Assembly: GCF_019375475.1 (NCBI RefSeq)
Contig: NZ_JAHXGQ010000013.1
Location: 62,001 to 126,000 of the forward strand
Origin: Saccharothrix obliqua
Lineage (GTDB): Bacteria > Actinomycetota > Actinomycetes > Mycobacteriales > Pseudonocardiaceae
DNA length: 64,000 nucleotides
Direction of reading: 5' to 3'
Positions 1-8,638 of this stretch are shown in pieces. Made by a program: the position numbers and the translations under genes. Positions within the stretch are counted from its first letter, which is position 1. Each line of letters begins with the position of its first letter. Below the pieces are notes generated by a model. It saw only the letters and a program-made list of their open reading frames with translations. It did no database searches and was not told the DNA's origin.

Positions 1-1344
1 CTCCCGGTCGGCGCGCTGGAGGCCGATGCAGATCCGGTAGGTCAGGAAGTAGGCGACCGGCGGGATCACCAGCATGCCGATGCGGCCCATCCACGTGGTC
101 GCGTTCAGCGACACGTCGAACTTGTACGCGAAGATGTCGTTCGCGCCCATGACCAGCAGGACCAGGAAGTACGAGATGGCCATGACGCCCAGCGACGTCC
201 GGACCGGCACGTCGCGCGGACGCTGGAGCAGGTTGTGGTGCGCGTAGTCCTTGGTCATCTTCCGCTCGATCCACGGGTACACCGCGGCGATGCCGGTGAG
301 CAGCGGCAGGCCGAGGATGAACGGCCAGAACGGCGCCGGGATCGTGTAGTCGCCGAGGTACATCTCCCACGCGGGCCACGCGCGGACCAGGCCGTCGGTC
401 CAGCCCATGTACCAGTCGGGCTGCGAGCCCGCCGACACCTGGGACGGGTTGTACGGGCCGATGTTCCAGATCGGGTTGATCTGGAAGATGCCGCCCATGA
501 TCGCGGTGACCGCGACGACGACCGCGAAGAACCCGCCGCCCTTGGCCGCGAACACCGGCATGATGCGCACGCCGACGACGTTGGTCTCCTTGCGGCCGAC
601 GCCCGGGAACTGCGTGTGCTTCTGGTACCAGACCAGGCCCAGGTGCACGGCGATCAACGCCAGGATGATGGCCGGGATGACCAGGATGTGCAGCGTGTAG
701 AGGCGCGGGATGATCTCCGTGCCGGGGAACTCGCCGCCGAACGCCAGCCAGTTCAGCCACGTGCCGATCACCGGGAAGGAGATCAGCAGGGCCGCCATCA
801 CGCGCAGGCCGGTGCCGGACAGCAGGTCGTCGGGCAGCGAGTAGCCGAGGAAGCCCTCGATCGCGCCCAGCATGAACAGCACGATGCCGATGACCCAGTT
901 GATCTCCCGCGGCCGGCGGAAGGCGCCGGTGAAGAAGATCCGGAACATGTGGATCACGATCGCGGCCATGAACAGCAGCGCCGACCAGTGGTGGACCTGC
1001 CGCACGAACAGGCCGCCACGCACGTCGAAGGAGATCTCGAGCGTCGACTCGAACGCCCGCGACATCTCCATGTTCTGCATGTTCACCAGGCTGCCGTGGT
1101 AGACGACCTCCTCCATGGAGGGGTCGAAGAACAGCGCCAGGTACGTGCCGGACAGCAGCAGGATGATGAAGCTGTACAGCGCGATCTCACCGAGCAGGAA
1201 CGACCAGTGGGTCGGAAACACCTTGTTGAGCTGTTTCCGCATACCACCGGCCATGTGGAACCGGTCGTCGGCCCACTTCGCGGCACCGCCCGCCACCCTG
1301 GCGGCGGCGTTGGGCCGCTTGGTCGGCGTCGTGATGCCGCTCAT
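1..1344 (-). CDS. qcrB: Cytochrome bc1 complex cytochrome b subunit QcrB (3' end beyond window)
   Basis: Membrane cytochrome b of the actinobacterial bcc (menaquinol:cytochrome c) complex. It oxidises menaquinol and passes electrons to the Rieske protein and the diheme QcrC. The reverse strand reads [20 protein letters not shown], then several hydrophobic helices with the haem-binding histidine segments ([24 protein letters not shown]) and the Qo-site PDWYMGW segment. About 448 residues are present and the frame is still open at base 1, so the C-terminus is missing. The ATG overlaps the qcrA stop by four bases (ATGA), which suggests translational coupling in a qcrC-qcrA-qcrB operon. Identification rests on family sequence and gene order; confidence is high. 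Confidence 0.96.
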   Translation of the reverse strand, partial: MSGITTPTKRPNAAARVAGGAAKWADDRFHMAGGMRKQLNKVFPTHWSFLLGEIALYSFIILLLSGTYLALFFDPSMEEVVYHGSLVNMQNMEMSRAFESTLEISFDVRGGLFVRQVHHWSALLFMAAIVIHMFRIFFTGAFRRPREINWVIGIVLFMLGAIEGFLGYSLPDDLLSGTGLRVMAALLISFPVIGTWLNWLAFGGEFPGTEIIPRLYTLHILVIPAIILALIAVHLGLVWYQKHTQFPGVGRKETNVVGVRIMPVFAAKGGGFFAVVVAVTAIMGGIFQINPIWNIGPYNPSQVSAGSQPDWYMGWTDGLVRAWPAWEMYLGDYTIPAPFWPFILGLPLLTGIAAVYPWIERKMTKDYAHHNLLQRPRDVPVRTSLGVMAISYFLVLLVMGANDIFAYKFDVSLNATTWMGRIGMLVIPPVAYFLTYRICIGLQRADRE

Positions 1345-2465
1345 GACTTACGCTCCCAGAACGCCGGACCCACAGCCTCGATGAAGTCGCTGCGGGCGAT
1401 CAAGTATCCGTCCTCGTCCACCGTGATCGGAAGCTGGGGCAGCGCGCGCGTCGCGGGGCCGAACCGGGGCTTGCCGTAGTGGAAGACGTCGAACTGCGAC
1501 TGGTGGCACGGGCACAGCAGCAGACCGGTCTGCTGCTCGTACAGCGAGGTCGGGCAGCCCAGGTGCGTGCAGATCTTCGAGTAGGCGTAGAAGTCGCCGT
1601 AGTTGAAGTCCTCCTGGCCCTCGCGCTTGACGACCTGCTGGCCGGGGCGCAGGCGGATGAGCATGACCGGGGTGTCGGCCCGCTTCATGGCCGCGACCAG
1701 GGCTTCCTCGTTGCCGCGCTCGGACTCGCGGAACGGGAACACCGTCTCGAAACCACCGGCGTCGAGGTCCTCGGGGCGGACCAGGGCGACCTCGTGCAAC
1801 CGGCCGGTGCTGCGGCGCAGGTAGACCTTCTCGCCGTTCTCCGACTTCCAGCCGGTGTGCCACAGCGAGTCCTTGCTCTCGCTGTCCGCCCACGGGTTGC
1901 GGACCAGCGCGCCCAGCGGCACGGCGAGCACGCCGAGGCCGAACACGCCCGCGCCGAGGCCGGCCGTCCGCTTGATCAGCGACCGGCGGGCGATGGTGGA
2001 GCGGGCGCCCGCGTCCGCCAGCTCGGCGACGACGGTCGCCTTGTCGACCTCCGGCGAGCCGCCGTCGTGGCGCTGCTGGACGGCGATCTCGTCCGGGATG
2101 AACTTCTTGGTGTAGAGCAGGGCGCCGATGCCCAGGGCCAGGATGGACAGGCCCAGCGTCGCGCCGATGATCGGGTTGTACAGCGAGTACAGGAAGTGGC
2201 CGGACGTGTTCGGCGCCTCGTACTTCCACGGCCAGAACAGGAAGGCCGCGAGGAACGCGAGACCCGCGACGGCGGCGAGGGTGAACCACAGGGCGACGGC
2301 GCGCTCGGCGCGCTTCTCCGCGCGGGTGCCCTTGACCGGCCACCGCTCCTGGTAGTGGACCAGCTCGACGCCGTCCAGGTTGGTGCCGAGCTTCACCAGC
2401 TCGTCCCGGCTCATCCCGGCGAGTTCGGCCTCGTCGGGCAGCTCCTTCGGCTTCTCGCCGCTCAT
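1341..2465 (-). CDS. qcrA: Cytochrome bc1 complex Rieske iron-sulfur subunit QcrA
   Basis: Rieske [2Fe-2S] subunit (374 aa) that takes electrons from menaquinol at the Qo site and delivers them to QcrC. The cluster motifs are CTHLGC (C299, H301) and CPCH (C318, H321), with C304 and C320 placed for the structural disulfide. Three hydrophobic segments lie in the N-terminal half, the usual actinobacterial three-helix arrangement. The start ([10 protein letters not shown]) is chosen because its ATG overlaps the qcrC stop as ATGA. An upstream extension of the frame would run through qcrC and is not real. It lies in the middle of the qcrC-qcrA-qcrB operon, with four-base overlaps on both sides. Confidence 0.97.
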   Translation of the reverse strand: MSGEKPKELPDEAELAGMSRDELVKLGTNLDGVELVHYQERWPVKGTRAEKRAERAVALWFTLAAVAGLAFLAAFLFWPWKYEAPNTSGHFLYSLYNPIIGATLGLSILALGIGALLYTKKFIPDEIAVQQRHDGGSPEVDKATVVAELADAGARSTIARRSLIKRTAGLGAGVFGLGVLAVPLGALVRNPWADSESKDSLWHTGWKSENGEKVYLRRSTGRLHEVALVRPEDLDAGGFETVFPFRESERGNEEALVAAMKRADTPVMLIRLRPGQQVVKREGQEDFNYGDFYAYSKICTHLGCPTSLYEQQTGLLLCPCHQSQFDVFHYGKPRFGPATRALPQLPITVDEDGYLIARSDFIEAVGPAFWERKS

Positions 2466-3265
2466 GCCTTGGCTCCGATCCAGAGGGTCACGCCGATCAG
2501 GGCGGCGATACCCACGATGAACGCGATCAGACCCTCCGATACCGGCCCGAGGCCGCCGAGGGGGGCGCCGCCGGGGTTGTTGTTCCCGTCGGTCACCGAC
2601 TTGATGTACGCGATGATGTCCTGCTTCTCCTCCGGCGTGAGCTGCCGGTCGGAGAACTTCGGCATGTTCTGCGGACCGGTGAGCATCGCCGTGTAGAGCT
2701 GCTCCTCGGTCACGCCGTCCAACTCGGGTGCGAACTTGCCGGACGACAGCGCCCCGCCGCGACCGGTGAAGTTGTGGCACGCCGCGCAGTTGAGGCGGAA
2801 CAGCTCGCCGCCACGCGCCGGGTCCTCGCCGCGCAGCGCCTCGCCGCGCTTCTCCGGCGTCTGCGGCCCGCCGCCGCGGGTCTGGATGAACGCGCCGAGG
2901 GCGTCGATCTCCTCGGCCGTGAACACGGCCGGCTTCCGCTGGGCCTGCGCCTCCTGGCGCGCCATCGGCATCCGGCCGGACGACACCTGGAAGTAGACGG
3001 CCGCCTCGCCGACGCCGATCAGGCTCGGGCCGCGGTCCTGCACGCCGTCCAGGTTCTTGCCGTGGCAGGAGATGCAGGTGTTGTTGTAGAGCTGCTCACC
3101 CAGCCGCACCTGGGCCGGGTCGTCCTGCGCCTGCGCGGTCTGCGGCTGCGGCGCCAGCGCGCTGAACAGGAAACCCGCGGACAGCAGCGCGAAGCCCAGC
3201 GCGAGCAGGCCCGAGATCCGCCTGCGCAGCTTCGTGCCGCGCTTGCGCTTGGTGTTGGTGGTCAT
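2462..3265 (-). CDS. qcrC: Cytochrome bc1 complex diheme cytochrome c subunit QcrC
   Basis: Diheme cytochrome c (267 aa) that bridges the bcc complex to the aa3 oxidase in actinobacteria lacking soluble cytochrome c. Two haem-binding motifs are visible, CISCH at residues 64-68 and CAACH at 160-164. Residues 1-45 form a basic, hydrophobic signal/anchor segment, and a C-terminal membrane helix starts near residue 244 ([20 protein letters not shown]). The gene begins 48 bp downstream of ctaE on the same strand, so ctaE-qcrC-qcrA-qcrB is probably one operon. Length and architecture match the family. Confidence 0.97.
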   Translation of the reverse strand: MTTNTKRKRGTKLRRRISGLLALGFALLSAGFLFSALAPQPQTAQAQDDPAQVRLGEQLYNNTCISCHGKNLDGVQDRGPSLIGVGEAAVYFQVSSGRMPMARQEAQAQRKPAVFTAEEIDALGAFIQTRGGGPQTPEKRGEALRGEDPARGGELFRLNCAACHNFTGRGGALSSGKFAPELDGVTEEQLYTAMLTGPQNMPKFSDRQLTPEEKQDIIAYIKSVTDGNNNPGGAPLGGLGPVSEGLIAFIVGIAALIGVTLWIGAKA

Positions 3266-3312
3266 GTGTGCAGCAACCCTTGCTGGAGTGAGTTCGGGGT
3301 TCGTGCTGGTCG

Positions 3313-3921
3313 TCAGGGCACGATGTAGATGATGGCGAACAAGCCGATCCAGACGACGTCCACGAAGTGCCAGTAGTACGACACGACGATGGCCGAGGTG
3401 GCCTGGGCCGGCGTGAACTTGCTCAGCTTCGTGCGGACCAGCAGGTACCCGAACGCGATCAACCCACCGATCACGTGCAGGCCGTGGAAGCCGGTCGTCA
3501 GGAAGAAGACGGTGCCGTACGCGGACTCGGCGATCGTCGTGCCCTCCTTCACGAGGGTCACGTACTCGCCGGCCTGGCCGGCGACGAAGATCGCACCCAT
3601 GATCAGCGTCACCAGGTACCAGCGGCGCAGGCCGAACACGTCACCGCGCTCGGCGGCGAAGACGCCCCACTGGCAGGTGAACGACGACGCCACCAGGATG
3701 GTCGTGAAGAACAGTGCGTAGGGCACGTTCAACTCGGTCGGCTCTGGTGGCCAGTGCCCTTCGTTCTGGGCCTTGACGGTGAAGAACATCGCGAAGAGGC
3801 CCGCGAAGAACATGAGCTCACTGGACAGCCAGACGATCGTGCCGACGCTGACCATGTTCGGGCGGTTCAGCGAGTGCACGCGCTGGCCGAGGGAGGGCGC
3901 TGCCGTTGTCACACGACGCAT
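3313..3921 (-). CDS. ctaE: Cytochrome c oxidase subunit III CtaE
   Basis: Subunit III of the aa3-type cytochrome c oxidase (202 aa, about five membrane helices). It begins [20 protein letters not shown] and contains the family segments [28 protein letters not shown] and the C-terminal [11 protein letters not shown]. The start is the ATG at 3921; no clear Shine-Dalgarno precedes it, and a GTG four codons in is an alternative. It is first in the ctaE-qcrCAB run, which fits the bcc-aa3 supercomplex of actinobacteria. The 5' side is divergent from the hypothetical gene at 4005. Confidence 0.96.
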   Translation of the reverse strand: MRRVTTAAPSLGQRVHSLNRPNMVSVGTIVWLSSELMFFAGLFAMFFTVKAQNEGHWPPEPTELNVPYALFFTTILVASSFTCQWGVFAAERGDVFGLRRWYLVTLIMGAIFVAGQAGEYVTLVKEGTTIAESAYGTVFFLTTGFHGLHVIGGLIAFGYLLVRTKLSKFTPAQATSAIVVSYYWHFVDVVWIGLFAIIYIVP

Positions 3922-4004
3922 TATTGCTTGCAGGTTTTCGCTCCGCCCATCGGGTCCGGCGCTGATCGGCCGGTCACCGGGGCCGTACTCGCGGTGAGGA
4001 CACC

Positions 4005-4403
4005 ATGGGGTTGTTGCGCAGGTTGCGGGATCGACTGGTCCGGCGGGGCGAACCCCCACCGGAGATCGATTCACCCGACCTGGAGGTGGTCGCCGAGGCG
4101 TTCGACTTCGCCGAGGCCGACTCCGCCGTCCTGGCCCGCTCCCCCGGCCTGCGCCCGGAAGCCCCGGCCGTGCTGCGCCACCACCTGCGCATCCCTCCTG
4201 ATCAGCGGGGACGGGCGGCGGAGATCCTCGCGCAGGACGACTGGGAGTTCCGGGCCGGTGAGGTCTGCCACGCGTTGCGGGTGCAGGTGCTGACCGCGTT
4301 GTCGTGCGCCCAGGAGCGCTCGCGGATGGCGAGCCTGGCCCAGCGCCTGGACGGCGAGTGGCTCGGCTGGGACGCTCTCCAGGTCCGGCAGGGGTCCGCG
4401 TAG
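4005..4403 (+). CDS. Conserved hypothetical protein next to ctaE/trpD
   Basis: A 132-residue, charged, soluble protein beginning [19 protein letters not shown], with no signal peptide or membrane segment. It is rich in Arg, Glu and Leu and probably helical. No catalytic motif is recognised. The ATG at 4005 is preceded by GAGG (3995-3998) at suitable spacing. It is divergent from ctaE and lies 56 bp upstream of the receiver-like protein at 4460, so the two may be cotranscribed with trpD. Third codon positions are strongly GC, which supports coding. Function is unknown. Confidence 0.75.
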   Translation: MGLLRRLRDRLVRRGEPPPEIDSPDLEVVAEAFDFAEADSAVLARSPGLRPEAPAVLRHHLRIPPDQRGRAAEILAQDDWEFRAGEVCHALRVQVLTALSCAQERSRMASLAQRLDGEWLGWDALQVRQGSA

Positions 4404-4459
4404 GTGCGCCGGATAACATCAGCGGCACCTGGCACCCGACCCGCCGGAGGATCACGCAG

Positions 4460-4870
4460 ATGAGCACGCAGACGACCAGGATCCTGGTGTTCAGCCACCG
4501 CCCCGAGGTGCGTGAGACGATCATCACTGCGGTGGGCCGCCGACCGGCCCCGGACCTGGGCCGGGTGGAGTACGTCGAGGTCGGCGCGATCGCCGACGTC
4601 CTCTACGAGATGGACCACAACCAGGTGGACCTCGCCATCCTCGACGGCGAGGCGCAGCCGACGGGCGGCATGGGCCTGTCCCGGCAGCTCAAGAACGAGA
4701 TCACCGATTGCCCCCCGATCGTGGTAGCCGTCCGCCGCAAGGACGACCGCTGGCTGGCGACCTGGTCCCAGGCCGACGCCGTGCTGGTCCACCCCCTGGA
4801 CCCGCTGGCCGCCGCCGAGACCGTGGCCGAGGTGCTGCGCTCGGCGTCGGTGCCGGCCGTGCGGAGCTGA
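4460..4870 (+). CDS. Atypical response-regulator receiver protein (Rv3143-like)
   Basis: Stand-alone receiver-fold protein (136 aa) with no output domain. The phospho-acceptor position is kept in [15 protein letters not shown], but the acidic pair expected after the first strand is replaced ([11 protein letters not shown]), and the C-terminal lysine region reads VLVHPLDP. The metal and phosphate chemistry is therefore probably altered. The sequence resembles the single-domain regulator Rv3143 of M. tuberculosis as I remember it. The ATG follows a good GGAGG (4446-4450). It lies five bases upstream of trpD, so cotranscription is likely. No histidine kinase is nearby. Confidence 0.82.
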   Translation: MSTQTTRILVFSHRPEVRETIITAVGRRPAPDLGRVEYVEVGAIADVLYEMDHNQVDLAILDGEAQPTGGMGLSRQLKNEITDCPPIVVAVRRKDDRWLATWSQADAVLVHPLDPLAAAETVAEVLRSASVPAVRS

Positions 4871-4875
4871 GGGCG

Positions 4876-5931
4876 ATGACCGAGCGCACGTGGCCGTTAC
4901 TGCTCAACCAGCTCATCGACCGGACCGACCTCTCCGAGGACGACACGGCCTGGGCGATGGACCAGATCATGTCCGGTGCGGCGACGACGGCCCAGATCGG
5001 CGCCTTCGCCGTCGCGCTCCGGGCGAAGGGCGAGACGCCCGCCGAGGTCGACGGCCTGGCCACCGCGATGCTCAAGCACGCCCGCCGCTTCACCGTGCAG
5101 GCGCGGGCCGCGGACATCGTCGGCACCGGTGGTGACAACTCGCAGTCGGTGAACATCTCCACCATGGCCACCCTGGTGACCGCGGCGGCCGGCGTGCCGA
5201 TCGTGAAGCACGGCAACCGCAGCGCGTCCTCCAAGTGCGGCACCGCCGACGTCCTGGAGGAACTGGGCGTGGCCATCGACCTGCCGCCCCTGGGCGTGCA
5301 GGCGACGGTCGAGGAGCTGGGCATCGGCTTCTGCTTCGCACCCGTCTTCCACCCGGCGTTCCGCCACACCCTGGGCCCCCGGCGCGAACTGGGCATCCCG
5401 ACGTCGTTCAACCTCCTGGGCCCGCTCACCAACCCGGCCCAGCCCGAGGTCGGCCTGATCGGCTGCGCCCGAGCCGCCGCGGCGCCCCTGATCGCGGGCG
5501 TCTTCGCCCGACGCGGCAACACGGCCCTGGTGGTACGCGGCGACGACGGGCTGGACGAGATCACCACCACGACCACCACCACCGTCTGGGCGGCCCGGGG
5601 CGGCACCGTCCGCGAGGACCGGATCGACCCCTCGGCCTTGGGCATCAGCCCCGCGCTGCCGGAGGACCTGCGTGGCGGCGACGCGGCGGTCAACGCCGAG
5701 GTCGTGCGCAACCTGGTGGCCGGCAAGCCGGGCCCCGTGCGAGACGCCGTGCTGCTCAACGCGGCAGGCGCCATCGCCGCCCACACCGGCCTGACCGACG
5801 ACCTGCACGCGGACCTGGCCGGCGCCCTGACGAGAGCGGCCGAGGCAATCGACTCGGGGGCCACCGCCACCCTGCTGAACAAGTGGGTCACCCGTTCGAC
5901 GGAACTAAAGGCAGAACTGACCGCGGACTAG
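4876..5931 (+). CDS. trpD: Anthranilate phosphoribosyltransferase TrpD
   Basis: Transfers the phosphoribosyl group of PRPP to anthranilate, the second step of tryptophan synthesis. The 351-residue protein has the glycine-rich PRPP loop [13 protein letters not shown] near residue 80 and the [15 protein letters not shown] segment that follows it. An acidic DDGLDEI segment and a GPLTNPA loop are also present. The start ATG at 4876 gives [13 protein letters not shown], the usual N-terminus. It is followed directly by a repeat-rich intergenic stretch, and its TAG stop overlaps the first repeat unit. The other trp genes are not in the window. Confidence 0.96.
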   Translation: MTERTWPLLLNQLIDRTDLSEDDTAWAMDQIMSGAATTAQIGAFAVALRAKGETPAEVDGLATAMLKHARRFTVQARAADIVGTGGDNSQSVNISTMATLVTAAAGVPIVKHGNRSASSKCGTADVLEELGVAIDLPPLGVQATVEELGIGFCFAPVFHPAFRHTLGPRRELGIPTSFNLLGPLTNPAQPEVGLIGCARAAAAPLIAGVFARRGNTALVVRGDDGLDEITTTTTTTVWAARGGTVREDRIDPSALGISPALPEDLRGGDAAVNAEVVRNLVAGKPGPVRDAVLLNAAGAIAAHTGLTDDLHADLAGALTRAAEAIDSGATATLLNKWVTRSTELKAELTAD

Positions 5932-6065
5932 CAACACCGGGCAAGCCGCACGCGACAGCAACACCGGCCAACCGCACGCGACAGCAACACCGCCAAACCA
6001 CAGGCGACAGCAACACCGGCCAAGCCGCAGGCAACAGCAAGCGGCCACGCCGCACGCCCCACCCC
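5930..6065. repeat. Tandem 26-27 bp repeats after trpD
   Basis: Four to five imperfect copies of a 26-27 bp unit with the core AGCAACACCGGCCAAGCCG lie end to end: 5930-5956, 5957-5982, 5983 onward, with a degraded last copy near 6035. The first copy overlaps the trpD stop codon. No gene is seen here. The array abuts the palindromic element at 6066. Confidence 0.7.
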
Positions 6066-6250
6066 GCTGCGTGTCATCCCCGTATGGCCTGCGCGCCAGC
6101 GAACCGCGCTCGTTCCCAGGGCGCAAACACGCACTTCGTTTGCGCCCTGGGAACGAGGGTGGTTGTCTTGACCAGGCCATACGGGGATGACACGCAGCCC
6201 GCCTTTGATCGTCATCCTTGGCGGTCTGCCAGTCCGGCGAGGACGCTTTT
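6066..6250 (+). repeat. Dispersed double-palindrome element, copy 1
   Basis: Nested inverted repeats. The outer 26-bp arms (6066-6091 and 6173-6198) are perfect, and the inner 20-bp arms (6109-6128 and 6138-6157) are perfect around a 9-base loop. A 17-base tag TCCTTGGCGGTCTGCCA follows at 6215-6231. The whole unit recurs in reverse orientation at 44912-45076. It carries no credible gene and looks like a non-autonomous mobile or MITE/REP-like element, or a structured intergenic RNA. Confidence 0.8.
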
Positions 6251-6291
6251 AACCCAGACCCCCCAACCCACCGAAAGGGATGCCTGCCGCC

Positions 6292-6963
6292 ATGCTCTAC
6301 ACGGTGATGAAGCGGGTGGTGGCCCCAACCGCACGCATGGTCTGGCGCCCGACGGTCGAGGGCTTGGAGAACGTGCCCACCACGGGCCCGGTGATCCTCG
6401 CCCCGAACCACCTGTCGTTCATCGACAGCATCGTGATCCCCATGGTGGTCCCCCGCCGCGTGTCCTTCCTCGCGAAGGCCGAATACTTCGAGGGCACCGG
6501 CGTCAAGGGCGCCCTCTCCCGGTACTTCTTCGGCTCGCTGGGCCACGTTCCGGTACGCCGGGGTATCGGTAGGGCGGCCCGCGCTTCCCTGGACACGGCG
6601 GCCGAGATCCTGGCCGGCGGCGGCGCGTTCGCCATCTACCCCGAGGGCACCCGCTCGCTGGACGGCCACCTGCACCGCGGCCGGACGGGCGTGGCCCGCA
6701 TGGCGTTGGAATCGGGTGCGCCCGTCGTCCCCGTGGGCCTCATCGGCACGGACAAGGTCCAGCCGGTGGACGCGAAGCTCCCTCGCATCCGCCCCATCAC
6801 GATCCGGTTCGGCAAGCCCCTCGACTTCTCCCGGTACGCGGGGATGCACGAGTCGCTGCCCGTGCTGCGCTCCGTCACCGACGAGATCGTGTACCGCATC
6901 CTCGACTTGTCGGGGCAGGACTACGTCGACAGCTACCAGGCGTCAAAGGACGCCGCCGCCTAG
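6292..6963 (+). CDS. 1-acyl-sn-glycerol-3-phosphate acyltransferase (PlsC family)
   Basis: Acylates lysophosphatidic acid to phosphatidic acid at the membrane. The family motifs are NHLSFID (the catalytic NHx4D box), a VPVRRG segment, EGTRS and the late GAPVVPVGLIG segment. The 223-residue length fits a compact PlsC. ATGs exist at 6280 and 6292; AAAGGG ends directly before 6280, so the ATG at 6292 (MLYTVMKRVV) has better spacing and matches family N-termini. The gene is flanked by repeat DNA upstream and a strong hairpin downstream. M. tuberculosis has a similar protein (Rv2182c) in this neighbourhood. Confidence 0.9.
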   Translation: MLYTVMKRVVAPTARMVWRPTVEGLENVPTTGPVILAPNHLSFIDSIVIPMVVPRRVSFLAKAEYFEGTGVKGALSRYFFGSLGHVPVRRGIGRAARASLDTAAEILAGGGAFAIYPEGTRSLDGHLHRGRTGVARMALESGAPVVPVGLIGTDKVQPVDAKLPRIRPITIRFGKPLDFSRYAGMHESLPVLRSVTDEIVYRILDLSGQDYVDSYQASKDAAA

Positions 6964-7027
6964 GAAACCGAACTCGAACAGCAACAGGGCCGCGCCCAAA
7001 CAACAGGGCCGCCCCCCGAACAGCAAA

Positions 7028-7055
7028 AGGGCCGCCCCACCAGGGGGGCGGCCCT
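7028..7055. terminator. Bidirectional hairpin terminator
   Basis: A perfect 11-bp GC-rich stem (7028-7038 with 7045-7055) lies between the convergent plsC-like and ctaF genes. It is preceded by short repeats of the type ACAACAGGGCCGC at about 6976-7030. Confidence 0.75.
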
Positions 7056-7074
7056 CAAGCACGAACGGCCGGAT

Positions 7075-7491
7075 TCAGTCGTGGTTGGGCCCGGTGTGGT
7101 ACTCGAACACCAACCCGCCCACCGCGATCAACACCACGACCACGGCGATCACCAGCATCCACACGTGCCAGAACGCGAGCGCCACACCGGCCAACGCCGC
7201 CGCGGCCGCGAGCGCGACCGGCCAGTACGAACCGGGGCTGAAGAAGCCCAGCTCACCGGCGCCGTCGGAGATCTCGGCGTCCGCGTTGTCCTCGGGGCGC
7301 ACCTCGATGCGCCGGGCCACGAACCGGAAGTACGTGCCCACGATCAGCGCCAGGCCGCCGCTGAGCGCGAGGGCGATGGTGCCGATGGGTTCCAGGTGCC
7401 CGGTGTCGGCCCACGTCCAGTAGCCGTACACGACGGCGATCAGGAACGAGAACCCCATGACCAGGTCGAAGATGCGGGCTTCGATCTTCAT
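7075..7491 (-). CDS. ctaF: Cytochrome c oxidase subunit IV CtaF
   Basis: Small actinobacterial subunit IV of the aa3 oxidase (138 aa, four hydrophobic helices). It begins MKIEARIFDLVMGFSFLIAV and ends FEYHTGPNHD, both typical of the family. The ATG at 7491 lies 17 bp after the ctaC stop, with AGGAGGA just upstream, which indicates a ctaC-ctaF operon. A strong hairpin follows the gene. Confidence 0.95.
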   Translation of the reverse strand: MKIEARIFDLVMGFSFLIAVVYGYWTWADTGHLEPIGTIALALSGGLALIVGTYFRFVARRIEVRPEDNADAEISDGAGELGFFSPGSYWPVALAAAAALAGVALAFWHVWMLVIAVVVVLIAVGGLVFEYHTGPNHD

Positions 7492-7508
7492 CGCAGCGTC
7501 CTCCTCCC

Positions 7509-8444
7509 CTACTTGTTGCCGGCGCCGGACGCCTCGCGGACGGTCCGGTCGGTGTCGAACGGCTTGGTGGTGACCGCGAACGGCGTGCACAGCTCACCGC
7601 AGTCCAGCTCGGTCAGCGCTTCGGCGGCGCTGTACGGCTGGCCGGTCTTCGGGTTGTCCTTCGCCCGCAGGTCCATGTACCGGTCGAAGACCGCCGGTTC
7701 CAGCGCGCGCACCTCGAAGTTCATCACGGCGTGGTAGACGCCGCACAGCTCGGCGCAGCGGCCGACGAACGAACCCGTCCGGTCGATCTGGCTGATCTCG
7801 AACGCGTTGTCCTGGTTGTTCTTGTGCGGCTTCGGGAAGACGTCCCGCTTGAAGTGGAACTCCGGCACGTAGAACGAGTGGATGACGTCGGTCGACTCCA
7901 GGTTGAACCGGATGGACCGGCCCTGGGGCACCACCAGCAGCGGGACCTCGCCGGACGTGCCGATGGTGCTCACCGGCTGGTTGTCCCGGGCGGTCTTGTA
8001 CTCCGGGTAGCGGAACTCCCAGTTCCACTGGAAGCCGATGACGTCGACCGTCACGTCCACGTCGCCGGTCTTCTTCGTGACGTAGTTCTGGGTCACCGCG
8101 GTGAAGTAGAACAACACCGCCACGATGACCGTCGGCACGACGATGAGCACGAGTTCCAGCGGCAGGTTGTAGGCGACCTGGCGGGGCAGTTCCTCGCTCT
8201 TCTTGCGGTGGAACGCGACCGACCAGAGGATCAGCCCCCAGACGATCACACCGACCGCGAGCGCGGCGACGACCGACCACGTCCACAGCTCGCGCATCCG
8301 CTCGGCCTGCGGCGTCACGGCCACCGGCCAGCCGAAGCGCAGCACCTCATCCGTGGAGCAACCCGTGGCCCCGACGCCGACCAGGCCGACCAGCCCGACG
8401 ACCTTCGCCAGCCGCGCTGCCCTGGTGCCCTCCTTCAGGCCCAC
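7509..8444 (-). CDS. ctaC: Cytochrome c oxidase subunit II CtaC
   Basis: CuA-bearing subunit II (311 aa) that accepts electrons from the QcrC haems. The CuA ligands are in GRCAELCGVYHAVMNFEV (C-x3-C-x3-H-x2-M). An N-terminal signal ends in a cysteine (GVGATGCSTD), consistent with a lipoprotein although the lipobox is weak. Two membrane helices follow (WTWSVVAALAVGVIVWGLIL and LELVLIVVPTVIVAVLFYF). The GTG at 8444 is chosen because GAGGAGG sits nine bases upstream; a farther ATG at 8492 lacks such a site. Divergent from asnB, with about 195 bp between them. Confidence 0.95.
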   Translation of the reverse strand: MGLKEGTRAARLAKVVGLVGLVGVGATGCSTDEVLRFGWPVAVTPQAERMRELWTWSVVAALAVGVIVWGLILWSVAFHRKKSEELPRQVAYNLPLELVLIVVPTVIVAVLFYFTAVTQNYVTKKTGDVDVTVDVIGFQWNWEFRYPEYKTARDNQPVSTIGTSGEVPLLVVPQGRSIRFNLESTDVIHSFYVPEFHFKRDVFPKPHKNNQDNAFEISQIDRTGSFVGRCAELCGVYHAVMNFEVRALEPAVFDRYMDLRAKDNPKTGQPYSAAEALTELDCGELCTPFAVTTKPFDTDRTVREASGAGNK

Positions 8445-8638
8445 TGCTCGCCGCCTCCTCGTTGAAAGCTCGCAGGCAAGGGCGAACCTCAAACCCCTTG
8501 CCGGATCATGCGGGAGCGTAGCTCAGGCGATGCGTCCCCACCCCTCGGGGGCAGGCCCCGCCTGGTGCAGTTTCGGTCACACAACGGCGTCCCGGCATAC
8601 TGGGAACTTCTCCACACCCCACGAAAGGTGCTGAAGCC

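Noticed and set aside
6066-6250. Insertion sequence
   Set aside because: The palindromic element carries no transposase frame. Its long perfect arms fit a non-autonomous or structural repeat instead.
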